Below, piece by piece: positions 17,573-25,804 of a stretch of 64,000 bases of DNA (position 1 is its first letter; each line of letters starts with the position of its first letter). The position numbers and the translations under genes are program-made. Source of the DNA: Methylobacterium sp. Leaf125 (lineage in GTDB: Bacteria; Pseudomonadota; Alphaproteobacteria; Rhizobiales; Beijerinckiaceae); assembly GCF_001423085.1 (NCBI RefSeq), contig NZ_LMNU01000023.1, positions 100 through 64,099 of the forward strand, given 5' to 3'. The notes under the pieces were generated by a model, which saw only the letters and a program-made list of their open reading frames with translations, was not told the origin of the DNA and searched no databases.

Positions 17573-17615
17573 GACCCCGCGCCTCGGGTCCTAAGCAGCG
17601 GACCGGTTGCCGACG

Positions 17616-17855
17616 CTATCCGGCGGCGTGGGACGAGTCCTCGGCGCGCACCGGCTCTACGTCGTCGAGGGACGGAACGTAGGCGCACCAGGCGCATCGC
17701 CCGGCCTCTGCCATGCGCGGGGTGTTCGCCTGGGAGCAGAGCGGGCAGACGTCGAGCCGGAGGCCCGCCTCGCGGAGGAGGCCGCGCCCGCGGCCGCGAA
17801 AGGTGATCTCAGCGTCCTGGGAAATGGTTCGGGATCCTGGGTTGTCGCGGGTCAT
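17616..17855 (-). CDS. Small zinc-ribbon-like protein
   Basis: A 79-residue soluble protein with two CxxC pairs, CPLC and CAWC, about 15 residues apart in the C-terminal half. This is the layout of a zinc ribbon. ATG 17855 gives the compact form; the frame is open further upstream to 18125, but that part is Arg/Thr-rich, contains divergent repeats and is probably not translated. It lies alone between a convergent Crp/Fnr gene and the divergent VTT-PLD gene. Function unknown; nucleic-acid or protein binding is possible. Confidence 0.6.
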   Translation of the reverse strand: MTRDNPGSRTISQDAEITFRGRGRGLLREAGLRLDVCPLCSQANTPRMAEAGRCAWCAYVPSLDDVEPVRAEDSSHAAG

Positions 17856-17987
17856 GGCCGGGATCGCGGCGTGCGGCCTCGTCGTCCCGGCCGCCTCGGT
17901 TCGGGCGGGCCGGCGAGCGATAGCGGATGCGCCGCGACGGTGCAAAGGTCGATGCTGCAGCGCAACGCTTCGACGCGCGACGCATTC

Positions 17988-18013
17988 TGTGTGTTCGTGC
18001 TGTGTGTTCGTGC
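17988..18013. repeat. Tandem 13-bp repeats upstream of the VTT-PLD gene
   Basis: TGTGTGTTCGTGC occurs twice with no gap (17988-18000 and 18001-18013). The reverse complement of its core (CGAACACA) appears at 18059-18066. Repeated and inverted copies in a divergent promoter gap suggest a regulator binding array. Function is inferred from position only. Confidence 0.5.
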
Positions 18014-18130
18014 CGTGTTTCGCGGCGGCACAGGCAGTGGAGCGACAGACACCGTGAGACGAACACAACGAAACGGCTCGTCCATCGCTTTTCGGCGTGA
18101 CGCAAGCGCGGCCGTTTGACATCAACCGGT

Positions 18131-20347
18131 ATGCGTTCCTGGCTTCTCATCCTGCTCGGTCTCGCGGCAACGGCCGCGGTCTGGTTCCTTCTGCCGGTTC
18201 AGGACTGGCTCCAGGCCTTCGGCGCCTGGGCGGCGAGTCTCGGGCCCCTCGGCCCCCTCGCCTTCGCGGCCCTCTTCGTCCTGGCCACGCTGCTGGTGAT
18301 CCCGGGCACGCCGCTGACGATCGCCGGAGCGCTCGCCTTCGGGTGGTGGTCGCTCCCGATCGTCCTCGGGGCGGCGACCGTCGGTTCCGTCCTGGCCTTC
18401 CTCGCGGCGCGCTTCGTCCTGAGACGACGCGTCGAGCGCGTCATCGCCCGACGTCCCACGATGGTCGCCACGATGGAGGCGGTGGGCGACGGCGGATGGC
18501 AATTGCTGACCCTGATGCGGGTCAGTCCCTTCGTGCCCTTCAACGTGCAGAACTACATTCTCGGCCTGACGCGGGTCCGTGTGCGGGACTTCTTCGTCTC
18601 GACCCTCCTCGGCATGATCCCGGGGACGATCCTCTGCGTCTATCTCGGCGTGATCGGCCGCACGGCGGCCGACTCGGCCGCCCACTGGATCCCGCTGGGG
18701 CTCGGCCTGGTTGCGACCTTCGGGGCCGTCGCGGTGACGCGCCGCCGCGTGCAGGCGAAGCTCGCCGCGCGCGGGCTGCATCCGGCGTCCCGTTCGCCCC
18801 GGGCCGCCGATCCAGGCGCGCCGGCTCCGCGCCGGTCCGAGGCGCGCTGGCTTCGGCCCGGCCAGACCTGCTGGCGCATCGAGCAGGCCGATCGGCTCGC
18901 CGTCCTCCATGACGGCGCCGCCTACTTCGCGGCCGCCCGCAGCGCCATGCTGGAGGCGCGCCACTCCATTCTGCTGATCGGCTGGAGCTTCGACCCGCGC
19001 CTGCGCCTCGCGCCCGACGGCAGCCACGCCCCGGAGGGGGAAACCCTGGTGGACCTGCTCCACCGCCTGCGCGCCTGCCGGCCGGACCTCGCGATCCACA
19101 TCCTGATCTGGGACATGCCCTGGCCGCTCTCGGCCGGACGGGACCTGACACCGGAGGCGGTGCGCGCCCTGCTGGGTCCCGGCATCGGCTACCGGGTCGA
19201 TGCGACGCTGCCCTTCGGCGCCTGCCAGCACCAGAAGATCCTCGTCGTCGACGACGCGGTGGCCTTCTGCGGCGGGGGCGACTTCGAGGCCAATCGCTGG
19301 GATACGCCGGCCCACCGGGACGGCGACCCCCGCCGGCGCCTTCCCAGCGGCGAGACCTATCCGCCGCGACACGACATCATGATGGCGGTCGACGGCCCGG
19401 CGGCGGCGGCCCTGGGTGACCTCGCGCGCCAACGCTGGCACGAGGCCACCGGCGAGCGTCTGCCTCCCCCGCCCGCACGGGACGGGACGCCCTGGCCGGC
19501 CTCCGTGACCCCGCTCCTCCACGCCACGTCGGTCGCCCTGTCGCGCACCCGGCCCGCCGGCCCGAAGCGCGCGGCCCTGCACGAGAACGCCGCGTTGTAC
19601 GCCACCGCGATCCGGGGCGCGGCCCACGTCATCTACCTGGAGAACCAGTACCTGACGTCGCCCCTGATCGGCGACGCGCTGATGGCGCGCCTCGGCGAGG
19701 CCGAGGGACCGGAGATCATCATCGTGGTGGCCGAGCGCAGCCCGAATGCCTTCGATCGGCTGACCATGGACAGCGCCCGACGGGGACTCATCCGCAAGCT
19801 TCGGGCGGCGGATCGCTTCGATCGCCTCCGCATCCTGGCGCCGCATACGGCGGAGGGACGTCCGATCCTCGTCCATTCCAAGGTGGGCATCTTCGACGAT
19901 CGCCTGGTGCGCATCGGGTCGACGAACCTCAACAACCGCTCCCTCGGCTACGACAGCGAGTGCGACCTGGCCATCGAAGTCCTGCCGAGCGAGGACGCGC
20001 CTCTCGCGCGATCCGCCATCCTGCGCCTGCGGGACGGCCTGCTCGCCCACCACGCCGGTTGCCCGCGCGAGGATTTCGAGGAGGCGGTACGCCGTCGCGG
20101 CTCCCTGCGCGCGGTGCTGGACGATCCGTCCCTCGTGGCGCCGCGCCGGCTCTGCCCGCTGGTGCCTTCCCGGCGCGGCGCCCTCGCGCGCCTGGTGGAG
20201 GCCTGGCATCTCGGTGACCCGGCCAGTGTGCGCGATGCCTGGCGGCCCTGGCGCCGGGCCGCCGCCCTGGAGCGGTTCCGGCGGGGCGAGCGCCCGGCGG
20301 AGGCGCCGGCGGCTCAGACCTCCGGCGCGACGGCCAGGGCTTCCTAA
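18131..20347 (+). CDS. VTT-domain / phospholipase D fusion protein
   Basis: A two-part membrane protein of ~738 residues. The first ~220 residues form a VTT (TVP38/TMEM64/DedA-like) domain with several hydrophobic segments and the motif VIPGTPLTIAGALAFG. The rest is a phospholipase D/cardiolipin synthase-type domain with two HKD motifs, HQKILVVDD and HSKVGIFDD, both complete, plus the usual GSTNLNNRS. It probably acts on phospholipids at the inner membrane; the substrate is unknown. The start is taken as ATG 18131; a TTG at 18116 is possible and neither has a strong ribosome-binding site. The stop overlaps the stop of the convergent phosphatase-family gene, which is often its neighbour in other genomes (from memory). 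Confidence 0.88.
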   Translation: MRSWLLILLGLAATAAVWFLLPVQDWLQAFGAWAASLGPLGPLAFAALFVLATLLVIPGTPLTIAGALAFGWWSLPIVLGAATVGSVLAFLAARFVLRRRVERVIARRPTMVATMEAVGDGGWQLLTLMRVSPFVPFNVQNYILGLTRVRVRDFFVSTLLGMIPGTILCVYLGVIGRTAADSAAHWIPLGLGLVATFGAVAVTRRRVQAKLAARGLHPASRSPRAADPGAPAPRRSEARWLRPGQTCWRIEQADRLAVLHDGAAYFAAARSAMLEARHSILLIGWSFDPRLRLAPDGSHAPEGETLVDLLHRLRACRPDLAIHILIWDMPWPLSAGRDLTPEAVRALLGPGIGYRVDATLPFGACQHQKILVVDDAVAFCGGGDFEANRWDTPAHRDGDPRRRLPSGETYPPRHDIMMAVDGPAAAALGDLARQRWHEATGERLPPPPARDGTPWPASVTPLLHATSVALSRTRPAGPKRAALHENAALYATAIRGAAHVIYLENQYLTSPLIGDALMARLGEAEGPEIIIVVAERSPNAFDRLTMDSARRGLIRKLRAADRFDRLRILAPHTAEGRPILVHSKVGIFDDRLVRIGSTNLNNRSLGYDSECDLAIEVLPSEDAPLARSAILRLRDGLLAHHAGCPREDFEEAVRRRGSLRAVLDDPSLVAPRRLCPLVPSRRGALARLVEAWHLGDPASVRDAWRPWRRAAALERFRRGERPAEAPAAQTSGATARAS

Positions 20348-21099
20348 GGCCGCAGCACCGCCCGCGGCACCTCGGCGAAGTCGAGCGTCGCCAGGAGCGG
20401 ACGATGATCGGACGCGCAGCGCGCGGCCCCGTCGCGCAGCACCGCCACCTGGTCCACCCGGAGGCCCGGACCGACGAAGACATGGTCGAGACGCAGAACC
20501 GGACAGCGGCTCGGGAAGGTCGCGCGCCCCATCCGGCTGCGCGCGACGGCGCGGGCGTCGCTGAGTTGCGCGGTCAGCTGGCGATAGGCCCGTGACCACG
20601 GCGTTGCGTTGAAGTCTCCGGCCAGGACCACCGGTCCCGCCGCCGATGCGGCCGCGAGCCAGTCGGGACCGAGCAGTGCCACGAGCTGCGCGCTTCGCTC
20701 CGCCGCGGCGAGGCCCAGATGGGTGTTGAGGACCTGGAGCCGGTGCCCATCACAGGCGACCTCCACCCACAGGGCGCCCCTCGGCTCGAGACCCGGCCGA
20801 CCGGCGAGCCCGGGCAGGCCTCCGGCCCTGACGAGGCGGGAGGGATGCGTCGTGAGGATCGCGTCGCCGTAGCGCTCGGTCTCGACCTCGAGGGCGGCGT
20901 GGAAGTGCGCCCGCATGCCCAGGTGCCGGGCGAGGGCCCCGGCTTGGTCGACGCCGCCGGTCCGGGCGCGGCCGAGGTCGACTTCCTGCAGCGCGACGAT
21001 GTCGGCGCGGCTCGACCGAATGGCACGGGCCACGCGCTCCAGATCGACGCGCCCGTCGGTGCCGCGCCCATGGCGGATGTTGTAGCTGAGGAGGCGCAT
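20344..21099 (-). CDS. Endonuclease/exonuclease/phosphatase family protein
   Basis: A 251-residue hydrolase of the EEP superfamily. Metal and catalytic motifs are all visible: YNIRHGRG at the N-terminus, LQEVD with the metal-binding Glu near residue 40, NTHLG, GDFN, LDHVF, and the final SDHRPLL. The substrate may be a phosphodiester in lipid or nucleic acid; the neighbouring PLD protein favours a lipid-related role. Its TAG and the TAA of the PLD gene overlap on opposite strands, so the genes end inside each other. The upstream small gene is 15 bases away on the same strand. Confidence 0.88.
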   Translation of the reverse strand: MRLLSYNIRHGRGTDGRVDLERVARAIRSSRADIVALQEVDLGRARTGGVDQAGALARHLGMRAHFHAALEVETERYGDAILTTHPSRLVRAGGLPGLAGRPGLEPRGALWVEVACDGHRLQVLNTHLGLAAAERSAQLVALLGPDWLAAASAAGPVVLAGDFNATPWSRAYRQLTAQLSDARAVARSRMGRATFPSRCPVLRLDHVFVGPGLRVDQVAVLRDGAARCASDHRPLLATLDFAEVPRAVLRP

Positions 21100-21114
21100 G
21101 CGGGGCGGTCGCCG

Positions 21115-21366
21115 TCAGGCCGAGGGCTCGGCGAGGCGGCTGCGATGCCGGTCGAGCGCGGCCCGCAATTGCGGCAGGAAGGGCGAATGGCTGTCCCACG
21201 GCCGGACCGCCTCCTGCAGCCGCTCCAGGGCCTCGACCTGGGCGGACAGGCCCTGGGCCTGCGAGAGATAGGCCCAGATCGCGTCTTCGGCCTCGCCGAG
21301 ATCGACGGGTTGTTCGGCCACCAGGAGGCCCTGGAAGCGCTGTAGCGTGTGGTCGAGATCGGCCAT
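21115..21366 (-). CDS. Small helical protein, hypothetical
   Basis: An 83-residue soluble protein that looks almost entirely helical (HTLQRFQGLLVAEQ, EDAIWAYLSQAQGLSAQVEA). ATG 21366 has a strong GGGGAG upstream; the frame extends further but without support. It lies 15 bases before the EEP gene and is probably translated from the same message. No family recognised. Confidence 0.6.
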   Translation of the reverse strand: MADLDHTLQRFQGLLVAEQPVDLGEAEDAIWAYLSQAQGLSAQVEALERLQEAVRPWDSHSPFLPQLRAALDRHRSRLAEPSA

Positions 21367-21579
21367 GTCGAACTCCCCAAATCCTCTCTCACCACCGGCG
21401 CCGCACGAACCGTTCACCGGATACGCCGCTCGACCCGACCGAGCGCCGGTGAGCCGGCTCCGTCGCGCGCCGGGTACCGGACCATATGGAGCGGCGCCCG
21501 CGATCGGGGAGCGTCGCCCCGGCCGGTCTCCCGGCATCCCGCCCGTGTCAGTCCGCTGCACCCGCCGGTGCGTCGCCCC

Positions 21580-22582
21580 TCAGGAACGCCGCAGGCCCCC
21601 GAGCAGGCTCGCCGCCGCCAGTCCGACACCGGCCACCACCGCGGCGGTCGTCAAGGGATGCAGGACGGAACGCGTATAGAAGCTGCGGCGCATGACGTAG
21701 CCCAGGTGTTCCCCGGCGACGCGGCCTCCCAACCCTGCCCCGTAGAGGGCACCGTCGCGGTGGCGGGCGGGCTCGTCGCGCTGCTGCTGCGCCGTCATCG
21801 TACGGGCGATCCGGTCGAAGGTCCGGGGCGCCATGCGCTGGGCACTGCTCATCAGGCGGCCGCCGCCACCGATGTAGATGTCGCGCTGCGGATGCACGGC
21901 GGCCTGGACGATGGCGTTGGCCACCTCCTCGGTGCGGTAGATCGGCGGCGGCAGCTTCGGCTCGTGGTCGGTGTAGTCGCGCGTTCTGCGGAAAGGGCGT
22001 GTCGATGGAGGCGGGCTTGATCAGCGTCACCGCCACGGGCGCGCCCTCCTGCTCCAGCTCGATCCGCAGGGCGTCGGTGAAGCCTTTGATCGCGTGCTTG
22101 CTGGCGCAGTACATCCCCTGCAGCGGGAAGGCGATGTCGGAGGCGACGCTGCCGAGGTTGATCAGCACGCCGCCCGTCGTCTTGAGATGCGGCAGGGCCA
22201 CGAGGGAGCCGTAGACGAGCCCCCAGAAATTGGTCTGGAACAGGCGCTGGTGGTCGGCATCGCTCACCTCCTCGAGGCGTCCGAAGATCGACAGGCCGGC
22301 ATCGTTGACCCAGGTGTCGATGCGCCCGAAACGCTGGATGGCCCGGTCGGCCACGGCCTGAAGCTGCGCCCGCTCGCCCACATCCGCGACCACGTGGATC
22401 GCCTCGCCTCCGCCTTGCTCGATCGCGCGCTGGACCTCGGCGAGGACCTCGCCGTTGCGGGCGGTGAGGACGACCTTGGCGCCGGCCGCGGCCGCCATCC
22501 GGGCGGTGGCGAGGCCGATGCCGCTGGAGGCGCCGGTGATGACGACGACCTGCTGGTCGAGGGGCTTGCGGGTGGCGAACAT
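21580..22582 (-). pseudogene. Short-chain dehydrogenase/reductase split by a frameshift
   Basis: The N-terminal ~200 residues are a normal SDR: cofactor motif TGASSGIG, a NDAG motif in place of NNAG, and the catalytic YCASK. After PFPQNAR the reading frame moves. The matching continuation (DYTDHEPKLPPPIYRTEEV...) is found in another frame and ends at 21580 with a C-terminal hydrophobic segment (AAVVAGVGLAAASLL). The join is at about 21976-21985, inside a short GCGCG run; loss of one GC dinucleotide explains it exactly. It may be a real inactivating mutation or a sequencing error. An intact protein would have ~334 residues. ATG 22582 is chosen over GTG 22606. Confidence 0.8.
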
Positions 22583-22914
22583 GCGGTCCGGTGTCCTGGG
22601 CGTCACGCCGGTGTTTTGGGCGTCACGGGTGAACGGGGATGCTTCGTCAACCGGCCTCGCCGCGCCCCTGTTCAGCCGCGACGCCGACGCGTCCCGGCCG
22701 CAGCGAGTTGGGACTTGACCGATTCGTGGCTATTGACCGATTTTTGGGCACAGAGCGGCCCGGTCGATGGGCGATGGCGGGTCCACAGCATCGGCGTGGA
22801 CGGCGCCGAGAACCGGGTTCGGGCTTGGCCCGATCCATGCCAAGGTACAGTCGATGCCAAGGTACGATCGACGCCAAGGTGTCGGCAGTCGCGTGCGAAG
22901 CAGACTCGAAGAGG
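22583..22914. promoter_or_regulatory. Upstream region of the ABC transporter with repeats
   Basis: 332 bases between the divergent SDR and the binding-protein gene. It contains two direct copies of TTGACCGATT, 18 bases apart (22715-22724 and 22733-22742). Closer to the gene there is a three-copy 17-base tandem repeat, listed separately. Promoter or operator roles are inferred from position. Confidence 0.5.
22837..22887. repeat. Three tandem 17-base repeats before the binding-protein gene
   Basis: The units are ATGCCAAGGTACAGTCG (22837-22853), ATGCCAAGGTACGATCG (22854-22870) and a third beginning ACGCCAAGGTGTCGG (from 22871). The core GCCAAGGT is conserved in all three at a strict 17-base period. 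They end about 28 bases before the start codon, so they lie in the leader or promoter. Confidence 0.65.
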
Positions 22915-24531
22915 ATGGGTGCCTTGTTGAAGTCCACGGTCAAAGCGTTCGTCTCGGCCACCGCCCTCGCCGCCGTCATGGGCCTGTCCGCCACCGCGCC
23001 GGCCGCCGCGGCGAACGTCTTTCGCTTCGCCTTCCAGGGGGACATCAAGTCGCTCGACCCCTACTCCCTGAAGGAGAGCTTCACGATCGGCATGCACGGC
23101 GCGGTCTTCGACTCGCTGATCACGCGTGACAAGGATCTGAACCTCGCGCCGATGCTCGCCGAGTCCTGGGAGAATCCGGAGCCGACGCGCTGGCGCTTCC
23201 ACCTGCGCAAGGGCGTGAAATTCCATGACGGCTCGGACTTCACCGCCGACGACGTGATCTTCTCGGCCAACCGCGTCCGGGCGCCGGGCTCGAACTTCAC
23301 CACCAACGTGCCGTCCGACGCCGAGTGGGTGAAGATCGACGACCACACCGTCGACATGAAGCTCAAGAGCCCCAACCCGATCGCCCTGTACCAGTTCTCG
23401 ACCTGGTACATCATGTCGAAGTCCTGGGCCGAGAAGAACGGCGCCGTCGCCCCGACCCTGCCGAGCGCGACCTCCACCAGCTACGCCGCCCTGCACGAGA
23501 ACGGCACCGGGCCGTTCATCATCACCGAGCACCAGCCCGGCGTGCGCACGGTGTTCAAGAAGAACCCCAACTACTGGGGCAAGGTGGACTCGAACCTCGA
23601 CGAGGCAGTCTTCACCACCATCCAGAACGACGCCACCCGCGTCGCCGCCCTGATCTCCGGCGAGGTCGACTGGATCGACCCCGTGCCCCTGCAGGACGCC
23701 CAGCGCGTCAACGGGAGCGGCACCGCCACCGTGATGGCCGGGCCGGAGCTGCGCACGATCTTCCTCGGCATGGACCAGGCGCGCGACGAGCTGAGAGACT
23801 CGAACGTCAAGGGCAAGAACCCGTTCAAGGACGTCCGCGTGCGCGAGGCCTTCTACCGGGCCATCGACGAGGAGACGATCGCCAAGCGCGTGATGCGCGG
23901 GCAGGCCGTGCCCTCCGCCCTCCTGATCGCCCCGGTGCTGTTCCCCCGCGCGTCCGAGTTCAAGCGGCCCGAATACGACCCCAAGCGCGCCAAGGCGCTG
24001 CTCACCGAGGCGGGCTATCCGGACGGTTTCTCCCTCGGCATGGATTGCCCGAACGACCGCTACGTCAACGACGAGGCGATCTGCCAGGCCGTGGTCTCCA
24101 TGCTGGCCCGGGTCGGCGTGAAGGTGAACCTCAATGCGCAGCCCAAGGCGAAGTACTTCGCCAAGGTGCTGGCCCCCGCCTACGACACCTCGTTCTACCT
24201 GGTGGGCTGGACCCCCTCCTCCCAGGATTCGCACAACATCCTGTTCGAGATCGCCGGCTGCCGGAACGGCTCCAAGCCCGGCCGCGGCAACTGGAACCTC
24301 GGCAATTACTGCAACCCGAAGGTCGACGCGCTCGCCGACTCCGTCGAGGCCGAGAGCGACCAGACCAAGCGCAACGCCGAGATCAAGGAAGGCTTCGACA
24401 CCATCCAGGCCGACTGGGGCTTCATCCCGCTGCACCAGCAGGCCCTGGCCTGGGGCGTCTCGAAGAAGGTCACCCTGGTCCAGCGCCCGGACAACATGCT
24501 GATGCTGTACTGGGTCTCGAAGCAGCCGTGA
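22915..24531 (+). CDS. ABC transporter substrate-binding protein, dipeptide/nickel type
   Basis: Periplasmic solute-binding protein of the SBP_bac_5 family that captures substrate for the following permeases. A signal peptide is clear (KAFVSATALAAVMGLSATAPAAAA), followed by the family start FQGDIKSLDPYSLKE. It has ~538 residues, normal for the family. ATG 22915 sits directly after GAAGAGG, too close for that site to serve it; TTG 22924 or 22927, nine or more bases after the same site, could be the real start and would still leave a complete signal peptide. The substrate cannot be read from sequence; the downstream hydrolases suggest a peptide, amide or ureide. Confidence 0.9.
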   Translation: MGALLKSTVKAFVSATALAAVMGLSATAPAAAANVFRFAFQGDIKSLDPYSLKESFTIGMHGAVFDSLITRDKDLNLAPMLAESWENPEPTRWRFHLRKGVKFHDGSDFTADDVIFSANRVRAPGSNFTTNVPSDAEWVKIDDHTVDMKLKSPNPIALYQFSTWYIMSKSWAEKNGAVAPTLPSATSTSYAALHENGTGPFIITEHQPGVRTVFKKNPNYWGKVDSNLDEAVFTTIQNDATRVAALISGEVDWIDPVPLQDAQRVNGSGTATVMAGPELRTIFLGMDQARDELRDSNVKGKNPFKDVRVREAFYRAIDEETIAKRVMRGQAVPSALLIAPVLFPRASEFKRPEYDPKRAKALLTEAGYPDGFSLGMDCPNDRYVNDEAICQAVVSMLARVGVKVNLNAQPKAKYFAKVLAPAYDTSFYLVGWTPSSQDSHNILFEIAGCRNGSKPGRGNWNLGNYCNPKVDALADSVEAESDQTKRNAEIKEGFDTIQADWGFIPLHQQALAWGVSKKVTLVQRPDNMLMLYWVSKQP

Positions 24532-24641
24532 CCGCTATGGCCGAACGGTTTGAGGACGTCGCATCGCCCCGCGTCTCCGCCCGGCGGGGAAAGTGCGATC
24601 GCATCCGCTGGTCTGTACGCCGAACCGGCGCGTGCAGCCCC

Positions 24642-24756
24642 CCGTCATCCCGGGGCCGCGCGGCGGGGCCCGGGATCCGGAAACGGAGCAGGTGCCGGAC
24701 GTCACACCGTGGGCGGTCCTGGAGTCCGGGCACGCCTGCGGCGCCCCGGACTGACG
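24642..24756. repeat. Paired REP-like palindromic repeats
   Basis: The first unit (24642-24680) begins CCGTCATCCCGGGGC and closes with GCCCGGGATCCGG, forming an imperfect stem. The second (about 24715-24756) is a related element in inverted orientation, opening with GTCCTGGAGTCCGGGC and closing GCCCCGGACTGACGG. Elements of this type (GTCAT-CCCGG...CCGGGATCC) are common between genes in Rhizobiales. It separates the binding protein from the permeases. Confidence 0.7.
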
Positions 24757-24823
24757 GCGCGCCGCTGTCTGCGATCGCTCAGCGTGCCGGTCTCGGCGAT
24801 CGGCGCGGCCGGATCGCCCGCCG

Positions 24824-25804
24824 ATGATCGCGTTCATCCTGCAGCGCCTGCTCCAGTCCATCGCCGTGCTGTTCGCGGTCGGCCTGATCGCCTTCTCGAT
24901 GTTCCGGTTCGCCGGCGATCCCGTGAACCAGATCGTGGGCGTCGACACGCCCTATGCTGAGCGCGTCGCGATCCGGAAGGATCTCGGGCTCGACGATCCC
25001 GTGGCGGTCCAGTTCCTGCGCTACGCCGGCAACGTCGCGCGCGGCGAGTTCGGCACCTCCTACCAGTTCCGCCAGCCGGTCTCGTCGCTCCTGGCCGAGC
25101 GCATGCCCGCCACCCTCGAACTCGCGCTCTGCGCGACGCTGTTCGCGCTCACCGTCGGCATCCTGATGGGGGTCTACTGCGCCCTGCGGCGGGACACCTG
25201 GCTCGCCAAGATCTTCCTCGCCATCTCGCTCGTGGGCATCAGCCTGCCGACCTTCCTGATCGGCATCCTGCTGATCTTCCTGTTCTCGGTGACGCTGGGC
25301 TGGCTGCCCTCCTTCGGCCGCGGCGACACCGTGCGGCTGGGCTGGTGGACCACCGGCTTCCTCACCGCCTCGGGCCTGCGCGCGCTGATCCTGCCCTCCG
25401 TCACCCTCGGCCTGTTCCAGATGACCCTGATCATGCGCCTGGTCCGCGCCGAGATGCTGGAGGTGCTGCGCACGGACTACATCCGCTTCGCCCGGGCACG
25501 GGGCCTCACCACCCGCTCGATCCATCTCGGCCACGCCCTCAAGAACACGCTGGTGCCGGTCATCACCATCGCGGGCCTGCAGCTCGGCTCGGTCATCGCC
25601 TTCTCGATCATCACCGAGACGGTGTTCCAGTGGCCCGGCATGGGCCTGCTCTTCGTCCAGGCCGTGCAGAACGTCGATATCCCGATCATGGCGGCCTACC
25701 TGCTGCTGGTCGCCGCCATCTTCGTCGTCATCAACCTCGTGGTGGACGTGCTCTACACCATCGTCGATCCCCGCCTGCACCTGTCCACGGGACGGGCCTC
25801 ATGA
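24824..25804 (+). CDS. ABC transporter permease, DppB type
   Basis: An inner-membrane subunit of 326 residues with about six hydrophobic helices. The first begins at the N-terminus (LLQSIAVLFAVGLIAFSMF). The EAA loop that contacts the ATPase is visible around YIRFARARGLTTRSIHLGHALKNTLVPV. It forms the channel with the next permease. ATG 24824 follows a ~290-base gap holding REP-like repeats, so expression relative to the binding protein may be adjusted there. Its stop overlaps the next start (ATGA). Confidence 0.93.
   Translation: MIAFILQRLLQSIAVLFAVGLIAFSMFRFAGDPVNQIVGVDTPYAERVAIRKDLGLDDPVAVQFLRYAGNVARGEFGTSYQFRQPVSSLLAERMPATLELALCATLFALTVGILMGVYCALRRDTWLAKIFLAISLVGISLPTFLIGILLIFLFSVTLGWLPSFGRGDTVRLGWWTTGFLTASGLRALILPSVTLGLFQMTLIMRLVRAEMLEVLRTDYIRFARARGLTTRSIHLGHALKNTLVPVITIAGLQLGSVIAFSIITETVFQWPGMGLLFVQAVQNVDIPIMAAYLLLVAAIFVVINLVVDVLYTIVDPRLHLSTGRAS

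Noticed and set aside
18122..20599. 825-codon open frame antisense to the VTT-PLD gene
   Set aside because: It mirrors a strongly GC3-biased gene, shows no domain and has His/Gln/Arg-rich low-complexity composition typical of shadow frames.
21970..21990. Programmed ribosomal frameshift in the SDR gene
   Set aside because: There is no slippery heptamer or downstream pseudoknot; a small deletion or sequencing error is simpler.
22837..22887. CRISPR-like repeats
   Set aside because: The three units are directly adjacent, without spacers, and only 17 bases long.
22672..24435. 587-codon antisense frame over the binding-protein gene
   Set aside because: Shadow of a confidently assigned gene with a signal peptide and family start on the other strand.
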